NCBI RefSeq assembly: GCF_000725885.1
Contig: NZ_JODR01000002.1
Location: 1-64,000, forward strand
DNA length: 64,000 nucleotides
Direction of reading: 5' to 3'
Source of the DNA: Streptomyces albus subsp. albus
Lineage (GTDB): Bacteria; Actinomycetota; Actinomycetes; Streptomycetales; Streptomycetaceae
Shown: positions 16,477 to 25,245 of the stretch, piece by piece
Numbering within the stretch: the stretch's first letter is position 1
Layout of the letters: every line of letters starts with the position of its first letter
The notes under the pieces: model-generated
The model's database searches: none
Seen by the model: only the letters and a program-made list of their open reading frames with translations
What the model was told of the DNA's origin: nothing
Translations under genes and position numbers: made by a program

Positions 16477-19290
16477 TCAGGGCCGGCGGAAGACGAGCGG
16501 GGGCGCATCGGCGGGCGTGGCCGGCGACATCCGCAGCTCGTCGTCACCGACTGCGGTGAGGGTCACGGAAATCCCCTTGGTGGAGCAGCCGGCGCGGGTA
16601 CCGCCCCGGGTCACCACGTCCGGGCCGTAGGAGAGCGTGTTCCCGTCCGCTGCGGCCAGTTCGCTCTCCCACTCGCAGTCGCCGCTCGGCCCTCTGCCCG
16701 ACACCACCAGCCTGGCCGAACCGACCCGGCCCCGCTCCACGGAAAGGGTGCGCTCCCGCCCGTCCGCGGCAACGCCCTTCCACTCACCGGCCAGCCTCGC
16801 CGGCACGGGCCGGGCCGGATCGCCCACCCTGTGCAGCTTCGCCGAGAGGGAACCGGCCGGATAGGTCCACGACAGACTGCCGTCACCGCGCAGCACAAGC
16901 CGCTGCTCCCTGTACGGGGAGCAGGGTTTGTGCATCGGGTGGCTCTGGGTGATGGTGCTGGTGATGCGCAGTCCGGCGGCGCCGCCGTCGAACGCCACCA
17001 AAGTGGCCCTCCCCTCGCACATCATGCCCGCGCGGAGGTTCACCGTCTTGGCGATCACCTCGCCCTTCCGTCCCTGCCGGATCTCGAAACGGCGCGTGAT
17101 GGTCGAGCCGTCCGCGTCCTGGACACTGCCCTGCCAGGCCCCCAGATAGCCCCTCGGCAGGGCGCCGCCCGGGGCCGGGCTGCTGATGTCCCGCTCGGAG
17201 GGCTCGGGCACCGCGGCCCCGCCGCTTGCCCCCTCCCCCTGCTCTCCCCGGCCGGGCGAACGCCCCGCCTCCGAGCCCGGCTTCCCGCCGCCGCCGTCCT
17301 GGTCGTAGACCTGCAACGCCACGAAGGTGCCGGCCCCGGCGGCCACCGCCAGCACCACGCCGAGCGCCCCGAGCAGCACCGCGCGCCCCCGCCGGCGCCC
17401 CTGCGCGGGCGGCTCCCCCGGCGCCGGGAAGTGCGCCTGGGGGCCGCCGGGCCCGCCCGGCACCGCCCACTGCCCCGACGGTGGGGTGTGCTGCACCGGC
17501 CCGGTGACGGTGAGCATGCCGTGCACATCCGTACCGTGCGGACCGCCGAGGCCGCCCGGCGGAGGCGGCGGCGTGCCCCCGCCCGGCGAACCGCCCGGCG
17601 CGGCGGCGCCATCCGCGCTCGCGGCGCCGGGCGCCCCGACGCCGGCGGGGCCGGCCCCAGACGCCGGGGAGGGCGCCGTCCCGGAACCGGACGCCGGGGC
17701 CGTGCTTGGTGGGGCGGCCGACGCCGAGTCGTCGGCCGATGCGGACTTCGCGGCCGACGCGGACTTCGCGGCCGGTCCGGACGTCGTTGCCGACTCGGAC
17801 GCCGCGGCCGGCGTGGCGGACGTGGCCGGCTTGGAGGTCGTGGCTGACGTGCCTGACGTGGCTGCGGTGGGCGACGTGGCTGATGTGGGCGACGTGGGTG
17901 CGGTGGGTGTCGTGGTCGCCGTGACGACTGCCGTCTTCGAGCCGGTGTCGGTCACCGGTTGGACGGCGGTCACCGGTTCGGAGGCGTCCGTGGTTCCGCC
18001 CGCGTCCGTGGCTCCGGCCTCCGTCGTTCCGACCGCGTCCGTGGGTCCGGCGTCCGCCGGTCCAGCGGCGTTTGTCGTCGAGTCGGCGGTGTCCGCCGGG
18101 TCCGTGCCGCTGTCCGGTGCGGCGCCGCGCCCGGCCTGCCCGGTACCGGTCTCTTCCGCCGCGTCCTCCGTGGCCGCCCCGTCCGCCGTCCCCTCGCCCC
18201 TCCCGGAATCCGTCCCGGCGCTCGTCGCGGGCTCTTCCGGGGTGCGCCCTCCGGCTGCCGGGGCGTCCGCGTCCGGTGCGGGGCCGGCCGCGACGCGGGT
18301 GGGCGGCGGTACGGCGGGGGCCTCGGCGGCGCGGTCGGCGGCGGCCTGGGCGCCGGGGACCTCCATGTCCAGCAGTTGTGCGGCGTGTCTGCCCAGTTGG
18401 GCCACCAGGGCTGCGGGCAGCCAGGGTTCGGCGGCGTCCGCAGCGGCGGGGCCGGGGCCCGGCGCGTCCTGCGGGTCGGCGGTCCGCTCCAGCAGGCTGC
18501 CGATGTCCGGGCGCCGGGCGGGGTCCTTGGCGAGGCAGTCGGCGACCAGTTCGCGCAGGGCGTCGGGCACGCCCTCCAGGCGGGGCTCCTCCTGGGTGAT
18601 GCGGTACATCTGCACGTGCCCGGCGACGCCGTCGCCGCCGAAGGGGGTGCGCCCCGTCGCGGCGAAGGCGAGGACGGAGCCGAGCGAGAAGATGTCGCTC
18701 GCCCCGGTCAGCCGCTCGCCGCGCACCTGCTCGGGCGACATGAACCCGGGCGAGCCGACGACGGCGCCGGTGCGGGTGAGTTCGGCGTCCGCCGCGACGG
18801 TCTCCAGCGCGCGGGCGATGCCGAAGTCGATGACGCGCGGCCCGTCGATGGTGACCAGGATGTTGGAGGGTTTGACGTCGCGGTGGACGATGCCCGCGGC
18901 GTGGACGGCGCGCAGGGCCAGCCCGAGCCGGTTGGCGAGGATGCGCAGGGTGCGCCCGGGCAGCGGTGCGCTGCGTCCGGCGACGGCTTCCTGGAGGGTG
19001 ATGCCGGGGATGTAGCCGGTGGCGACCCACGGCTGTTCGGCCCCGGTGTCGGCGTCCAGCACGGGCGCGGTCCACTCGCCGCCGACCCGGCGTGCCGCGC
19101 CGACCTCCTGTTCGAAGCGGTGCCGGAACTCGGCGTGTGCGGCCAGTTCGCGCCGCACCAGTTTGACGGCGACGGTGCGTCCGCGCGGGGACTGGGCGAG
19201 GTAGACGCTGCCCATGCCGCCCTCGCCCAGCCGCGCCAGAAGCCGGTAGTCACCGATGCGTTCAGGATCCTCCGCGCGCAGGGACCGCAT
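16477..19290 (-). CDS. Membrane Ser/Thr protein kinase (PknB-like) with extracellular domain
   Basis: 937 aa. Kinase domain residues about 14-270: glycine loop L-G-E-G-G-M-G-S-V-Y (21-30), catalytic-site Lys43, H-R-D at 136-138, D-F-G at 155-157 and S-P-E-Q-V-R-G activation segment. Residues about 320-640 are low complexity, rich in Ala, Ser, Thr and Pro with degenerate short repeats. One membrane helix follows (A-V-L-L-G-A-L-G-V-V-L-A-V-A, about 655-675), then an extracellular domain of roughly 250 residues with six or so Cys and no PASTA repeats. Probably senses an extracellular cue and phosphorylates cytoplasmic targets. Divergent from the MarR operon. Confidence 0.92.
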   Translation of the reverse strand: MRSLRAEDPERIGDYRLLARLGEGGMGSVYLAQSPRGRTVAVKLVRRELAAHAEFRHRFEQEVGAARRVGGEWTAPVLDADTGAEQPWVATGYIPGITLQEAVAGRSAPLPGRTLRILANRLGLALRAVHAAGIVHRDVKPSNILVTIDGPRVIDFGIARALETVAADAELTRTGAVVGSPGFMSPEQVRGERLTGASDIFSLGSVLAFAATGRTPFGGDGVAGHVQMYRITQEEPRLEGVPDALRELVADCLAKDPARRPDIGSLLERTADPQDAPGPGPAAADAAEPWLPAALVAQLGRHAAQLLDMEVPGAQAAADRAAEAPAVPPPTRVAAGPAPDADAPAAGGRTPEEPATSAGTDSGRGEGTADGAATEDAAEETGTGQAGRGAAPDSGTDPADTADSTTNAAGPADAGPTDAVGTTEAGATDAGGTTDASEPVTAVQPVTDTGSKTAVVTATTTPTAPTSPTSATSPTAATSGTSATTSKPATSATPAAASESATTSGPAAKSASAAKSASADDSASAAPPSTAPASGSGTAPSPASGAGPAGVGAPGAASADGAAAPGGSPGGGTPPPPPGGLGGPHGTDVHGMLTVTGPVQHTPPSGQWAVPGGPGGPQAHFPAPGEPPAQGRRRGRAVLLGALGVVLAVAAGAGTFVALQVYDQDGGGGKPGSEAGRSPGRGEQGEGASGGAAVPEPSERDISSPAPGGALPRGYLGAWQGSVQDADGSTITRRFEIRQGRKGEVIAKTVNLRAGMMCEGRATLVAFDGGAAGLRITSTITQSHPMHKPCSPYREQRLVLRGDGSLSWTYPAGSLSAKLHRVGDPARPVPARLAGEWKGVAADGRERTLSVERGRVGSARLVVSGRGPSGDCEWESELAAADGNTLSYGPDVVTRGGTRAGCSTKGISVTLTAVGDDELRMSPATPADAPPLVFRRP

Positions 19291-19414
19291 GCCCTCTCCC
19301 CCGGGTCCGTGGCCAGTAGCTCAGCCGCTGTCAGCAGATGAAGAGCGATGGTACGGCCTGCGACGAGGGGGCAACCACGCGCCGGTCGGCCGTCTCGGCG
19401 GACCCGCCGGGATC

Positions 19415-19442
19415 GACAGGCAAACTTGCAAGTCTGTCTGTC
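19415..19442. promoter_or_regulatory. Dyad operator in the marR promoter
   Basis: 28-bp imperfect palindrome (24 of 28 positions match), centred on the perfect ACTTGCAAGT at 19424-19433. It ends 19 bp before the MarR start codon and is very likely the autoregulatory site for that repressor. Confidence 0.65.
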
Positions 19443-19461
19443 GAACTCGTACTGTCGGTGT

Positions 19462-20007
19462 ATGCCCCGTGAGAACCCGGCCACCAGGAAGCCCGCCCCC
19501 CGGGAGCCCACCGGGGCCCCGGTGGGCGGGACCGGCGGGGAGACGGCGGAACTCGCGGCACAGACCGCCGCCGCCGTGGCCGCGCTCGGCAGACGCCTGC
19601 GTGCCGCGTCCCCCGCCGGGGCGCTCACCCCCACCCAGCGTTCGGTGCTCGCCCGAATCCTGCGCACCGGCCCCACCACCATCGCCGCCCTGGCCCGCGC
19701 CGAACTGGTGCGGCCCCAGTCGATGCGGGTGACGGTGGGTGCACTGGAGGAGCGCGGGGTGCTCACCCGCAGCCCGCACCCGACCGACGGCCGGCAGGTC
19801 GTCTTCGCCCTCACCGAGGAGGGCCACCAAACGCTCAGGGCCGTGCAGCGCGCCAAGCACGACTGGCTCACCGAGGCCCTGGCCACCCGCCTCGACGCCG
19901 CCGAGCAGCGCACCCTCGCCGAGGCCGTCGTACTGCTCCGGCGCCTGGTTTCGGAGCAGCACGACGGCCCGGAACCGGACGGCAGTGCCCCGCGGGACGC
20001 CGGGTGA
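19462..20007 (+). CDS. MarR-family transcriptional regulator
   Basis: 181 aa. A disordered N-terminus rich in Pro and Gly is followed by a winged helix: T-P-T-Q-R-S-V-L-A-R-I-L, then I-A-A-L-A-R-A-E-L-V-R-P-Q-S-M-R-V-T-V-G-A-L-E-E-R-G as recognition helix and S-P-H-P-T-D-G-R-Q-V-V-F-A-L-T as wing. No clear ribosome site precedes the ATG, so translation may be leaderless or start differently. Its stop overlaps the MFS gene start (GTGA). With the palindrome just upstream, the simple model is repression of this three-gene operon until a ligand, probably the exported compound, binds. Confidence 0.9.
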   Translation: MPRENPATRKPAPREPTGAPVGGTGGETAELAAQTAAAVAALGRRLRAASPAGALTPTQRSVLARILRTGPTTIAALARAELVRPQSMRVTVGALEERGVLTRSPHPTDGRQVVFALTEEGHQTLRAVQRAKHDWLTEALATRLDAAEQRTLAEAVVLLRRLVSEQHDGPEPDGSAPRDAG

Positions 20008-21446
20008 ACCGGCGGGCGGACCGGAGCGGCCGGCTGTCCCTCGCCCGGGAAGAGGTACGGCCGCGGCCGGAGCCCGGCCCTCTCCCCGGACCGGCCCGCG
20101 GCTTCGGCGCCCGGCTGATGACGCCGCTGCTGCTGGGCTCCCTCCTCAATCCGGTCAACTCGACGATGATCGCCACCGCGCTGGTGGCGATCGGCCGGGG
20201 CTTCGGCGTCGGCGCGGCCGACACCGCCTGGCTGGTGGCCTCCCTGTACCTGGCCAGCGCCGTGGCGCAGCCGGCCATGGGCAGGCTGGCCGATCTGCTC
20301 GGCCCGCGCCGGGTGTTCCTCGCCGGGCTGCTGATCGTCGCGACGGCCGGTGCGGTGGGGGCGGCGGCGCCCGCCTTCGGCTGGCTGATCGCCTCCCGGG
20401 CGCTGCTGGGCGTGGGCACCTCGGCCGCCTATCCGTGCGCGATGGCGCTGCTACGCGCCGAGGCGGCCCGGCTGGGCACCCAGGTGCCGCGGCCGGTGCT
20501 GGCGCGGCTGTCGCTGGCGGCACTGGGCAGCGCCGCCGCCGGCCCGGTGCTGGGCGGTCTGCTGGCCGCGACCGCCGGCTGGCGGGCGATCTTCGCGGTG
20601 AACGTTCCGGTGTCGCTCGTCGGGCTGGTGCTGGCGCTGCTGTGGCTGCCCCGGGACACGCCCCGCGCGGCGCGGCCGGCCGGCGGGCGGGGCCCGTCCG
20701 TCGACGGCCTCGGCATCGCGCTGTTCGCCGGGACGCTGACGACGGTGATGCTCTTCCTGATGGAACTCACCGCCCCGCGCTGGCCGTTGCTGGCCCCGTT
20801 CGCGGTGCTGGCGTGCGCCTTCGTGTGGTGGGAGCTGCGGTGCCGGGCACCGTTCCTGGACCTGCGGGTGCTGGCCCGGCACCGGCCGCTGGTGCTCACC
20901 TATCTGCGGCACGGGCTGACCTATCTGGTCGTCTACTGCGTCATGTACGGCTACGCGCAGTGGCTGGAGGAGTCGCGCGGACTGTCCTCGTTCCACGCCG
21001 GGCTGCTGATGCTGCCCATGTCCCTGGCCGCCGCGGTCTGTTCGCTGCTGGGTGCCCGGACGAAGGGCATCCGCGGGCCCCTCACGCTGGCCGCCGTGCT
21101 GCTGCTCGCCGGGGCGGGGGCGCTGGCCCTCGCGCACGGTGACACGCCCGTGGCGGCGCTGCTGTCGGCCTCCGTCCTTTTCGGGCTGCCGCAGGGTCTG
21201 GCCGGCACCGGCAACCAGGCGGCTGTCGCCCGTCAGGCCCCCGCCGACGGGATCGGCGCGGCGGCCGGGCTCCAGCGCACCTCCCAGTACCTGGGTGCCA
21301 TCACCGCCTCCGGTCTGATCGCCCTGTTCTACGGGCAGCGGGCCGGCGACGCGGGACTGCACTCGATAGCCGTGACGGCGGCGGGGCTCGGCCTCGTTCT
21401 GCTCGTGCTGACCGTCACCGACCGCGCGCTGCGCGGCCGTTCGTAG
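20004..21446 (+). CDS. MFS transporter, drug:H+ antiporter-like (DHA2 type)
   Basis: 480 aa with 12-14 hydrophobic segments starting at about residue 35. The first helix has L-L-N-P-V-N-S-T-M-I-A-T-A-L, and the loop between helices 2 and 3 has G-R-L-A-D-L-L-G-P-R-R-V, the MFS motif A; motif C-like glycines appear around residue 175 (A-L-G-S-A-A-A-G-P-V-L-G-G). Start GTG overlaps the MarR stop, so the regulator and pump are translationally coupled. Likely exports a toxic small molecule in exchange for protons. Confidence 0.9.
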   Translation: MNRRADRSGRLSLAREEVRPRPEPGPLPGPARGFGARLMTPLLLGSLLNPVNSTMIATALVAIGRGFGVGAADTAWLVASLYLASAVAQPAMGRLADLLGPRRVFLAGLLIVATAGAVGAAAPAFGWLIASRALLGVGTSAAYPCAMALLRAEAARLGTQVPRPVLARLSLAALGSAAAGPVLGGLLAATAGWRAIFAVNVPVSLVGLVLALLWLPRDTPRAARPAGGRGPSVDGLGIALFAGTLTTVMLFLMELTAPRWPLLAPFAVLACAFVWWELRCRAPFLDLRVLARHRPLVLTYLRHGLTYLVVYCVMYGYAQWLEESRGLSSFHAGLLMLPMSLAAAVCSLLGARTKGIRGPLTLAAVLLLAGAGALALAHGDTPVAALLSASVLFGLPQGLAGTGNQAAVARQAPADGIGAAAGLQRTSQYLGAITASGLIALFYGQRAGDAGLHSIAVTAAGLGLVLLVLTVTDRALRGRS

Positions 21447-21475
21447 GATCCTCCCCCTCTCCAGGAGCACCACCC

Positions 21476-22039
21476 ATGCCTCTCACCACGCTGGACGCGC
21501 AGACGGCGCTCGTCCTCATCGACCTCCAGAAGGGCATCGTCGGGCTGCCGACCGCGCCCTACCCTGCCCAGGACGTCGTGGCGCGTGCCGCGCGGCTGGC
21601 CGCGGAGTTCCGGCGGCGCCGGCTGCCCGTCGTCCTCGTCAACGTCGCGGGCAACGCGCCGGGACGCACGGCGGCATCTTTGGGCGGGGGCGGCGAGCGC
21701 CCGGCCGACCACGCCGAGCTGTGCCCCGAACTCGGCCCGCAGGACGGCGACATCCGCGTCACCAAGCAGAACTGGGGCGCCTTCTACGGCACCGCCCTCG
21801 ATCTGGAACTGCGGCGGCGCGGGGTCACCCAGATCGTGCTGGGCGGTATCGCCACCCGCTTCGGTGTCGAGTCCACCGCCCGCTCCGCGCACGAGCACGG
21901 CTACCACGTGACGATCGCCGAGGACCTGTGCACCGACATGGACGCGGACGGTCACCGCGCCAGTGTCGAGGGCGTCTTCCCGCTGCTGGGCGAGACCGGC
22001 ACGACCGAGGAGGTGCTGGCGGCCCTGCCGGCTGTCTGA
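21476..22039 (+). CDS. Isochorismatase-fold hydrolase lacking the Cys nucleophile
   Basis: 187 aa, complete for the family. D16 (L-I-D-L-Q-K-G) and K97 (V-T-K-Q-N-W) of the catalytic triad are present, but the position normally occupied by Cys is Gly130 (G-G-I-A-T-R-F-G-V-E-S-T-A). The same Cys-to-Gly change is found in true isochorismatases (EntB, PhzD), which hydrolyse a vinyl ether without a nucleophile, whereas nicotinamidases need the Cys. Third gene of the MarR-MFS operon, 29 bp after the pump. Substrate unknown; no siderophore or phenazine genes are near. Confidence 0.87.
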   Translation: MPLTTLDAQTALVLIDLQKGIVGLPTAPYPAQDVVARAARLAAEFRRRRLPVVLVNVAGNAPGRTAASLGGGGERPADHAELCPELGPQDGDIRVTKQNWGAFYGTALDLELRRRGVTQIVLGGIATRFGVESTARSAHEHGYHVTIAEDLCTDMDADGHRASVEGVFPLLGETGTTEEVLAALPAV

Positions 22040-22055
22040 CGGCGGGCCCGGCCAG

Positions 22056-22083
22056 GTGGCCGCCCCGGGGGCGGGGCGGCCAC
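22056..22083. terminator. Bidirectional hairpin between convergent genes
   Basis: Perfect 11-bp stem (GTGGCCGCCCC with GGGGCGGCCAC), 6-base loop, between the isochorismatase-fold gene and the molybdoenzyme operon. Outer arms CTGACGG / CCCGTCAG extend the structure. Confidence 0.65.
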
Positions 22084-22090
22084 GGGCCCG

Positions 22091-24232
22091 TCAGTGCGCG
22101 GCCGGGGCCAGGCCGGGCAGCAGATCGGGCACCCCGATCGGCAGGTCGCGGACCCGGACGCCGGTGGCGTGGAAGACCGCGTTGGCGACGGCGGCCGAGA
22201 CGCCGACGGCGCCCAGTTCGCCTATGCCCTTCGACCCCAGCGCGCTGGCGTGGTGGTCGACCTCGTCGACGAAGGAGACGTCGATGTCGGGCACGTCGGC
22301 ATTGACGGGCACGGCGTACCCGGCCAGGTTCTTGCTGCGGAACCGCCCGTGCCGCGCGTCGAACCGCGAGTCCTCCAGCAGCGCCTGGCCGAGCCCCCAG
22401 ATGATCCCGCCCGTCATCTGGCCGCGGGCGGTCAGCGGGTTGATGATGCGGCCCGCCGAGTAGACGCCCGTCACCCGGCGCACCCGTACGGTGCCCAGCA
22501 GCGCGTCCACCCGCACCTCGGCGAAGACCGCGCCGTAGGTGTGGATGGCCACCTCGGGGTGCCGGCCCAGCCCGTCCGAGCCCTCCTGCGGCGCCCACGA
22601 GCCGGTCGCCTCCGCCTCGGCGGCGCCCGCCGCCAGCCGGTCGCGGACCTCGGTGGCCGCCGCGTGGACGGCGGAGCCGACGCTGCCGGTGGCGCTGGAA
22701 CCGGCCGTCATCGCGGCGGCCGGCAGCCGGGTGTCGCCGATGCGGACCTCCACCGTCGCGGGCGGTACGCCCAGCACCTCGGAGACGATCGTGGCGATCA
22801 CCCCCGGCTGGCCGGTGCCGATCTCCTGGGTACCGGTCTCCACGACGGTGCGGCCGTCGGCGGTGTGGCGGACCCGGGCGGTGGAGGCGGAACGGTAGGT
22901 GTCCATCGTGGCCGCCGCCATGCCCCAGCCGACCAGTTCGTCGCCGTCGCGCATGCTGCCGGTGCGCGGGTCGCGCTCGCGCCAGCCGAAGAGTTCGGCG
23001 CCGCGCAGCAGACAGGCCCGCTGCTCCCGGGAGGAGAAGGGGCGGCCGGTGAGCGGTTCGCGGTCCGGCTCGTTGCGCAGCCGCAGCTCCACCGGGTCGA
23101 TACCGGCCTCGTGCGCCAGCTCGTCCAGCGCCGACTCCAGCGCGAACATGCCCGGCCCCTCGTGCGGGGCGCGCATCGGGGTGGGGTGGGCCCGGTCGGT
23201 GTGCCGGATGCGGCGGCGCAGCCTGAGGGCGGGCGTGGCGTACATCCAGCCGCTGGCGGCGGTGGCGTCCTCGCCGTACTCGTCGTCGCGCGAGGCGGCG
23301 TTGACGCTGTGGTGCTCGACGGCGGTGAGCCGGCCCTCGGCGTCCGCGCCCAGTGTCACGGTCTGCCGTGTGGTCGGCTGGTGCCCGCAGGAGGTGAACA
23401 TCTGGGCGCGGGTGAGCGGCAGCCGCACCCCGCGCCCGACGACGCGGGCCGCCGCCGCGGTCAGGTACTGGTGCGGCCACACATAGCCCTTGCAGCCGAA
23501 CCCGCCGCCGATGTACGGGCACACGACGCGGATCTGCCCGGCGTCGATGCCGAGCACCTCGGCCAGTGCCGTCCTGGCGAGGGATATGCCCTGCACCGAG
23601 TCGTACAGCGTCAGCGTGTCGCCGTCCCACCGGGCGTGGGTGACGGAGGGCTCGATGGGGCTGTGGTGCCGGTCGGCCGTGGTGTAGGTGCGGGTGACGC
23701 GGTGGCGGGCGGCGGCCAGGCCCGCCTCCACCTCGCCCCGCTCCTCGTCCGTGGGCGACATGCTCGGCGCGCTCTCGACGGCGTCCTCGGCGTCGTCGAA
23801 GCCGGTGGCCGCCCGGAGCCCCTCGTAGGAGACGCGCACGAGCGAGGCCGCGTACCGGGCCTGTTCGACGCTCTCGGCGAGTACGAGCGCCACCGGCTGC
23901 CCCTCGTAGCGGACGCGTTCGTCCTGGAGGGGCATGACGGTGGTGCCCAGCAGCGGCGAGGGGTGGAGCCGGGGCATGTCGGCTGCGGTCAGCACGGCCA
24001 CCACACCGTCCGCGGCGCGGGCCTCGTCGGCGTGCACGACGGCACGGTCGGCGCGCGGTACGGTCGCGCACACCAGCGTGCCCACGGCGGAGCCTTCCAG
24101 CGGCAGGTCCCCGGTGTAGCGCGCGGCCCCGGTCAGCTTGGCGAGCCCGTCCGGACGGCGCAGTCCCGCGTCCGGGCCGGGCGGCGCGGGGCGCGCGGCG
24201 GTGCTGGACGGGGCGACGGTCGGTGCGCTCAT
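22091..24232 (-). CDS. Aldehyde/xanthine oxidoreductase molybdenum-binding subunit
   Basis: 713 aa, the usual size of PaoC/YagR-type large subunits. It has the a/b hammerhead start (L-R-R-P-D-G-L-A-K-L-T-G-A-A-R-Y-T-G-D), P-Y-I-G-G-G-F-G-C-K-G for molybdopterin contact, M-R-A-P-H-E-G-P and the catalytic Glu in S-K-G-I-G-E-L-G near residue 660. It oxidises aldehydes or N-heterocycles by hydroxylation with water. Start ATG overlaps the FAD subunit stop by one base (TGATG). The third subunit of an S-M-L operon; the substrate cannot be read from sequence. Confidence 0.92.
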   Translation of the reverse strand: MSAPTVAPSSTAARPAPPGPDAGLRRPDGLAKLTGAARYTGDLPLEGSAVGTLVCATVPRADRAVVHADEARAADGVVAVLTAADMPRLHPSPLLGTTVMPLQDERVRYEGQPVALVLAESVEQARYAASLVRVSYEGLRAATGFDDAEDAVESAPSMSPTDEERGEVEAGLAAARHRVTRTYTTADRHHSPIEPSVTHARWDGDTLTLYDSVQGISLARTALAEVLGIDAGQIRVVCPYIGGGFGCKGYVWPHQYLTAAAARVVGRGVRLPLTRAQMFTSCGHQPTTRQTVTLGADAEGRLTAVEHHSVNAASRDDEYGEDATAASGWMYATPALRLRRRIRHTDRAHPTPMRAPHEGPGMFALESALDELAHEAGIDPVELRLRNEPDREPLTGRPFSSREQRACLLRGAELFGWRERDPRTGSMRDGDELVGWGMAAATMDTYRSASTARVRHTADGRTVVETGTQEIGTGQPGVIATIVSEVLGVPPATVEVRIGDTRLPAAAMTAGSSATGSVGSAVHAAATEVRDRLAAGAAEAEATGSWAPQEGSDGLGRHPEVAIHTYGAVFAEVRVDALLGTVRVRRVTGVYSAGRIINPLTARGQMTGGIIWGLGQALLEDSRFDARHGRFRSKNLAGYAVPVNADVPDIDVSFVDEVDHHASALGSKGIGELGAVGVSAAVANAVFHATGVRVRDLPIGVPDLLPGLAPAAH

Positions 24233-25245
24233 CAGCGGTCCCCTTCCCGGACGGCGGCGGCGTCGCGCAGCGCGCGCACGGTGGCGCGCCGGGCGAGGTC
24301 CGCCTTGAACCCTTCGCCGGCCGGTGGCCGGGCTTCCTCGAACAGCGGCCCGACGGCCGCGTGCAGCGCGGCCGTGTCGGCCGGCCGCAGCCCCTTCACC
24401 AGCGGGGTGATCCCGTCCAGCACCCAGGGCTTGTGGGCGACGCCGCCGAGCGCGACCCGGGCCGCGCGCAGGGTGCCGTCGTCGGCGAGGTCCACCAGTG
24501 CGGCGGCGGAGACCAGGGCGAACTCGTAGGAGGCGCGCTCCCGCACCTTCACGTACGCGGACGGCCATGCGGTGCCGGGCACCTCGACGGCGGTGATCAG
24601 TTCGTCGTCGCGGAGCACGGTGTGCCGCTGGACGGGCGCTTCCTGCGGCGTCAGGTGGAAGGCGTCGGCCGGCACCCGCCGTTCGGTGCCGCCCGGCCCG
24701 CACACCACCACGGTGGCGTCCAGCGCGGCCAGGGCAACCGCCATGTCGGACGGGTGGGTGGCCACGCACTCCTCGGTCCAGCCGAAGAGGGCGGCGGTGT
24801 CCTCCGCGCCGGCGGCGAGGGCCGCGCAGCCCGACCCGGGGGTGCGCTTGTTGCACGGCAGCGCACCGGTCTCCGCGCGGAAGTAGGGGCAGCGGGTGCG
24901 CTGCTGGAGGTTGCCCCCGAGCGTGGCCATGTTCCGCAGCTGCGGCGAGGCCGCCAGCAGCAGCGACCGGGCGAGGGCCGGGAAGCGGCGCACCACATCG
25001 GGGTGCCGGGCCACGTCGGCCATCTTCTGCAACGCCCCGATGCGCAGCCCGCCGTCGGCCGTCTCCTCGATGTCGTACAGCGGCAGGCCGCCTATGTCGA
25101 TGAGGTGGTCGGGGGCCTCGATGCCTTCCTTGAGCCAGTTGAGCAGCTCGGTGCCGCCGGCCAGCAGCGCGACGCCCGGCCGCTCGGCGAGGGCGGCCAG
25201 CACGCTGCCGGTGTCGGCGGCACGCGTGTAGGTGAACTCCTTCAT
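24232..25245 (-). CDS. FAD-binding subunit with extra 4Fe-4S loop (PaoB-like)
   Basis: 337 aa. FAD pocket L-A-G-G-T-E-L-L-N-W and A-T-L-G-G-N-L near residues 30 and 115. After the second motif comes Q-R-T-R-C-P-Y-F-R ... L-P-C-N-K-R-T-P-G-S-G-C, an insertion with three or four cysteines (about 120-150) that in E. coli PaoB and 4-hydroxybenzoyl-CoA reductase holds an additional 4Fe-4S cluster. That places the enzyme in the PaoABC (YagTSR) branch rather than plain xanthine dehydrogenase. Start ATG overlaps the 2Fe-2S subunit stop (ATGA). Confidence 0.9.
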   Translation of the reverse strand: MKEFTYTRAADTGSVLAALAERPGVALLAGGTELLNWLKEGIEAPDHLIDIGGLPLYDIEETADGGLRIGALQKMADVARHPDVVRRFPALARSLLLAASPQLRNMATLGGNLQQRTRCPYFRAETGALPCNKRTPGSGCAALAAGAEDTAALFGWTEECVATHPSDMAVALAALDATVVVCGPGGTERRVPADAFHLTPQEAPVQRHTVLRDDELITAVEVPGTAWPSAYVKVRERASYEFALVSAAALVDLADDGTLRAARVALGGVAHKPWVLDGITPLVKGLRPADTAALHAAVGPLFEEARPPAGEGFKADLARRATVRALRDAAAVREGDR

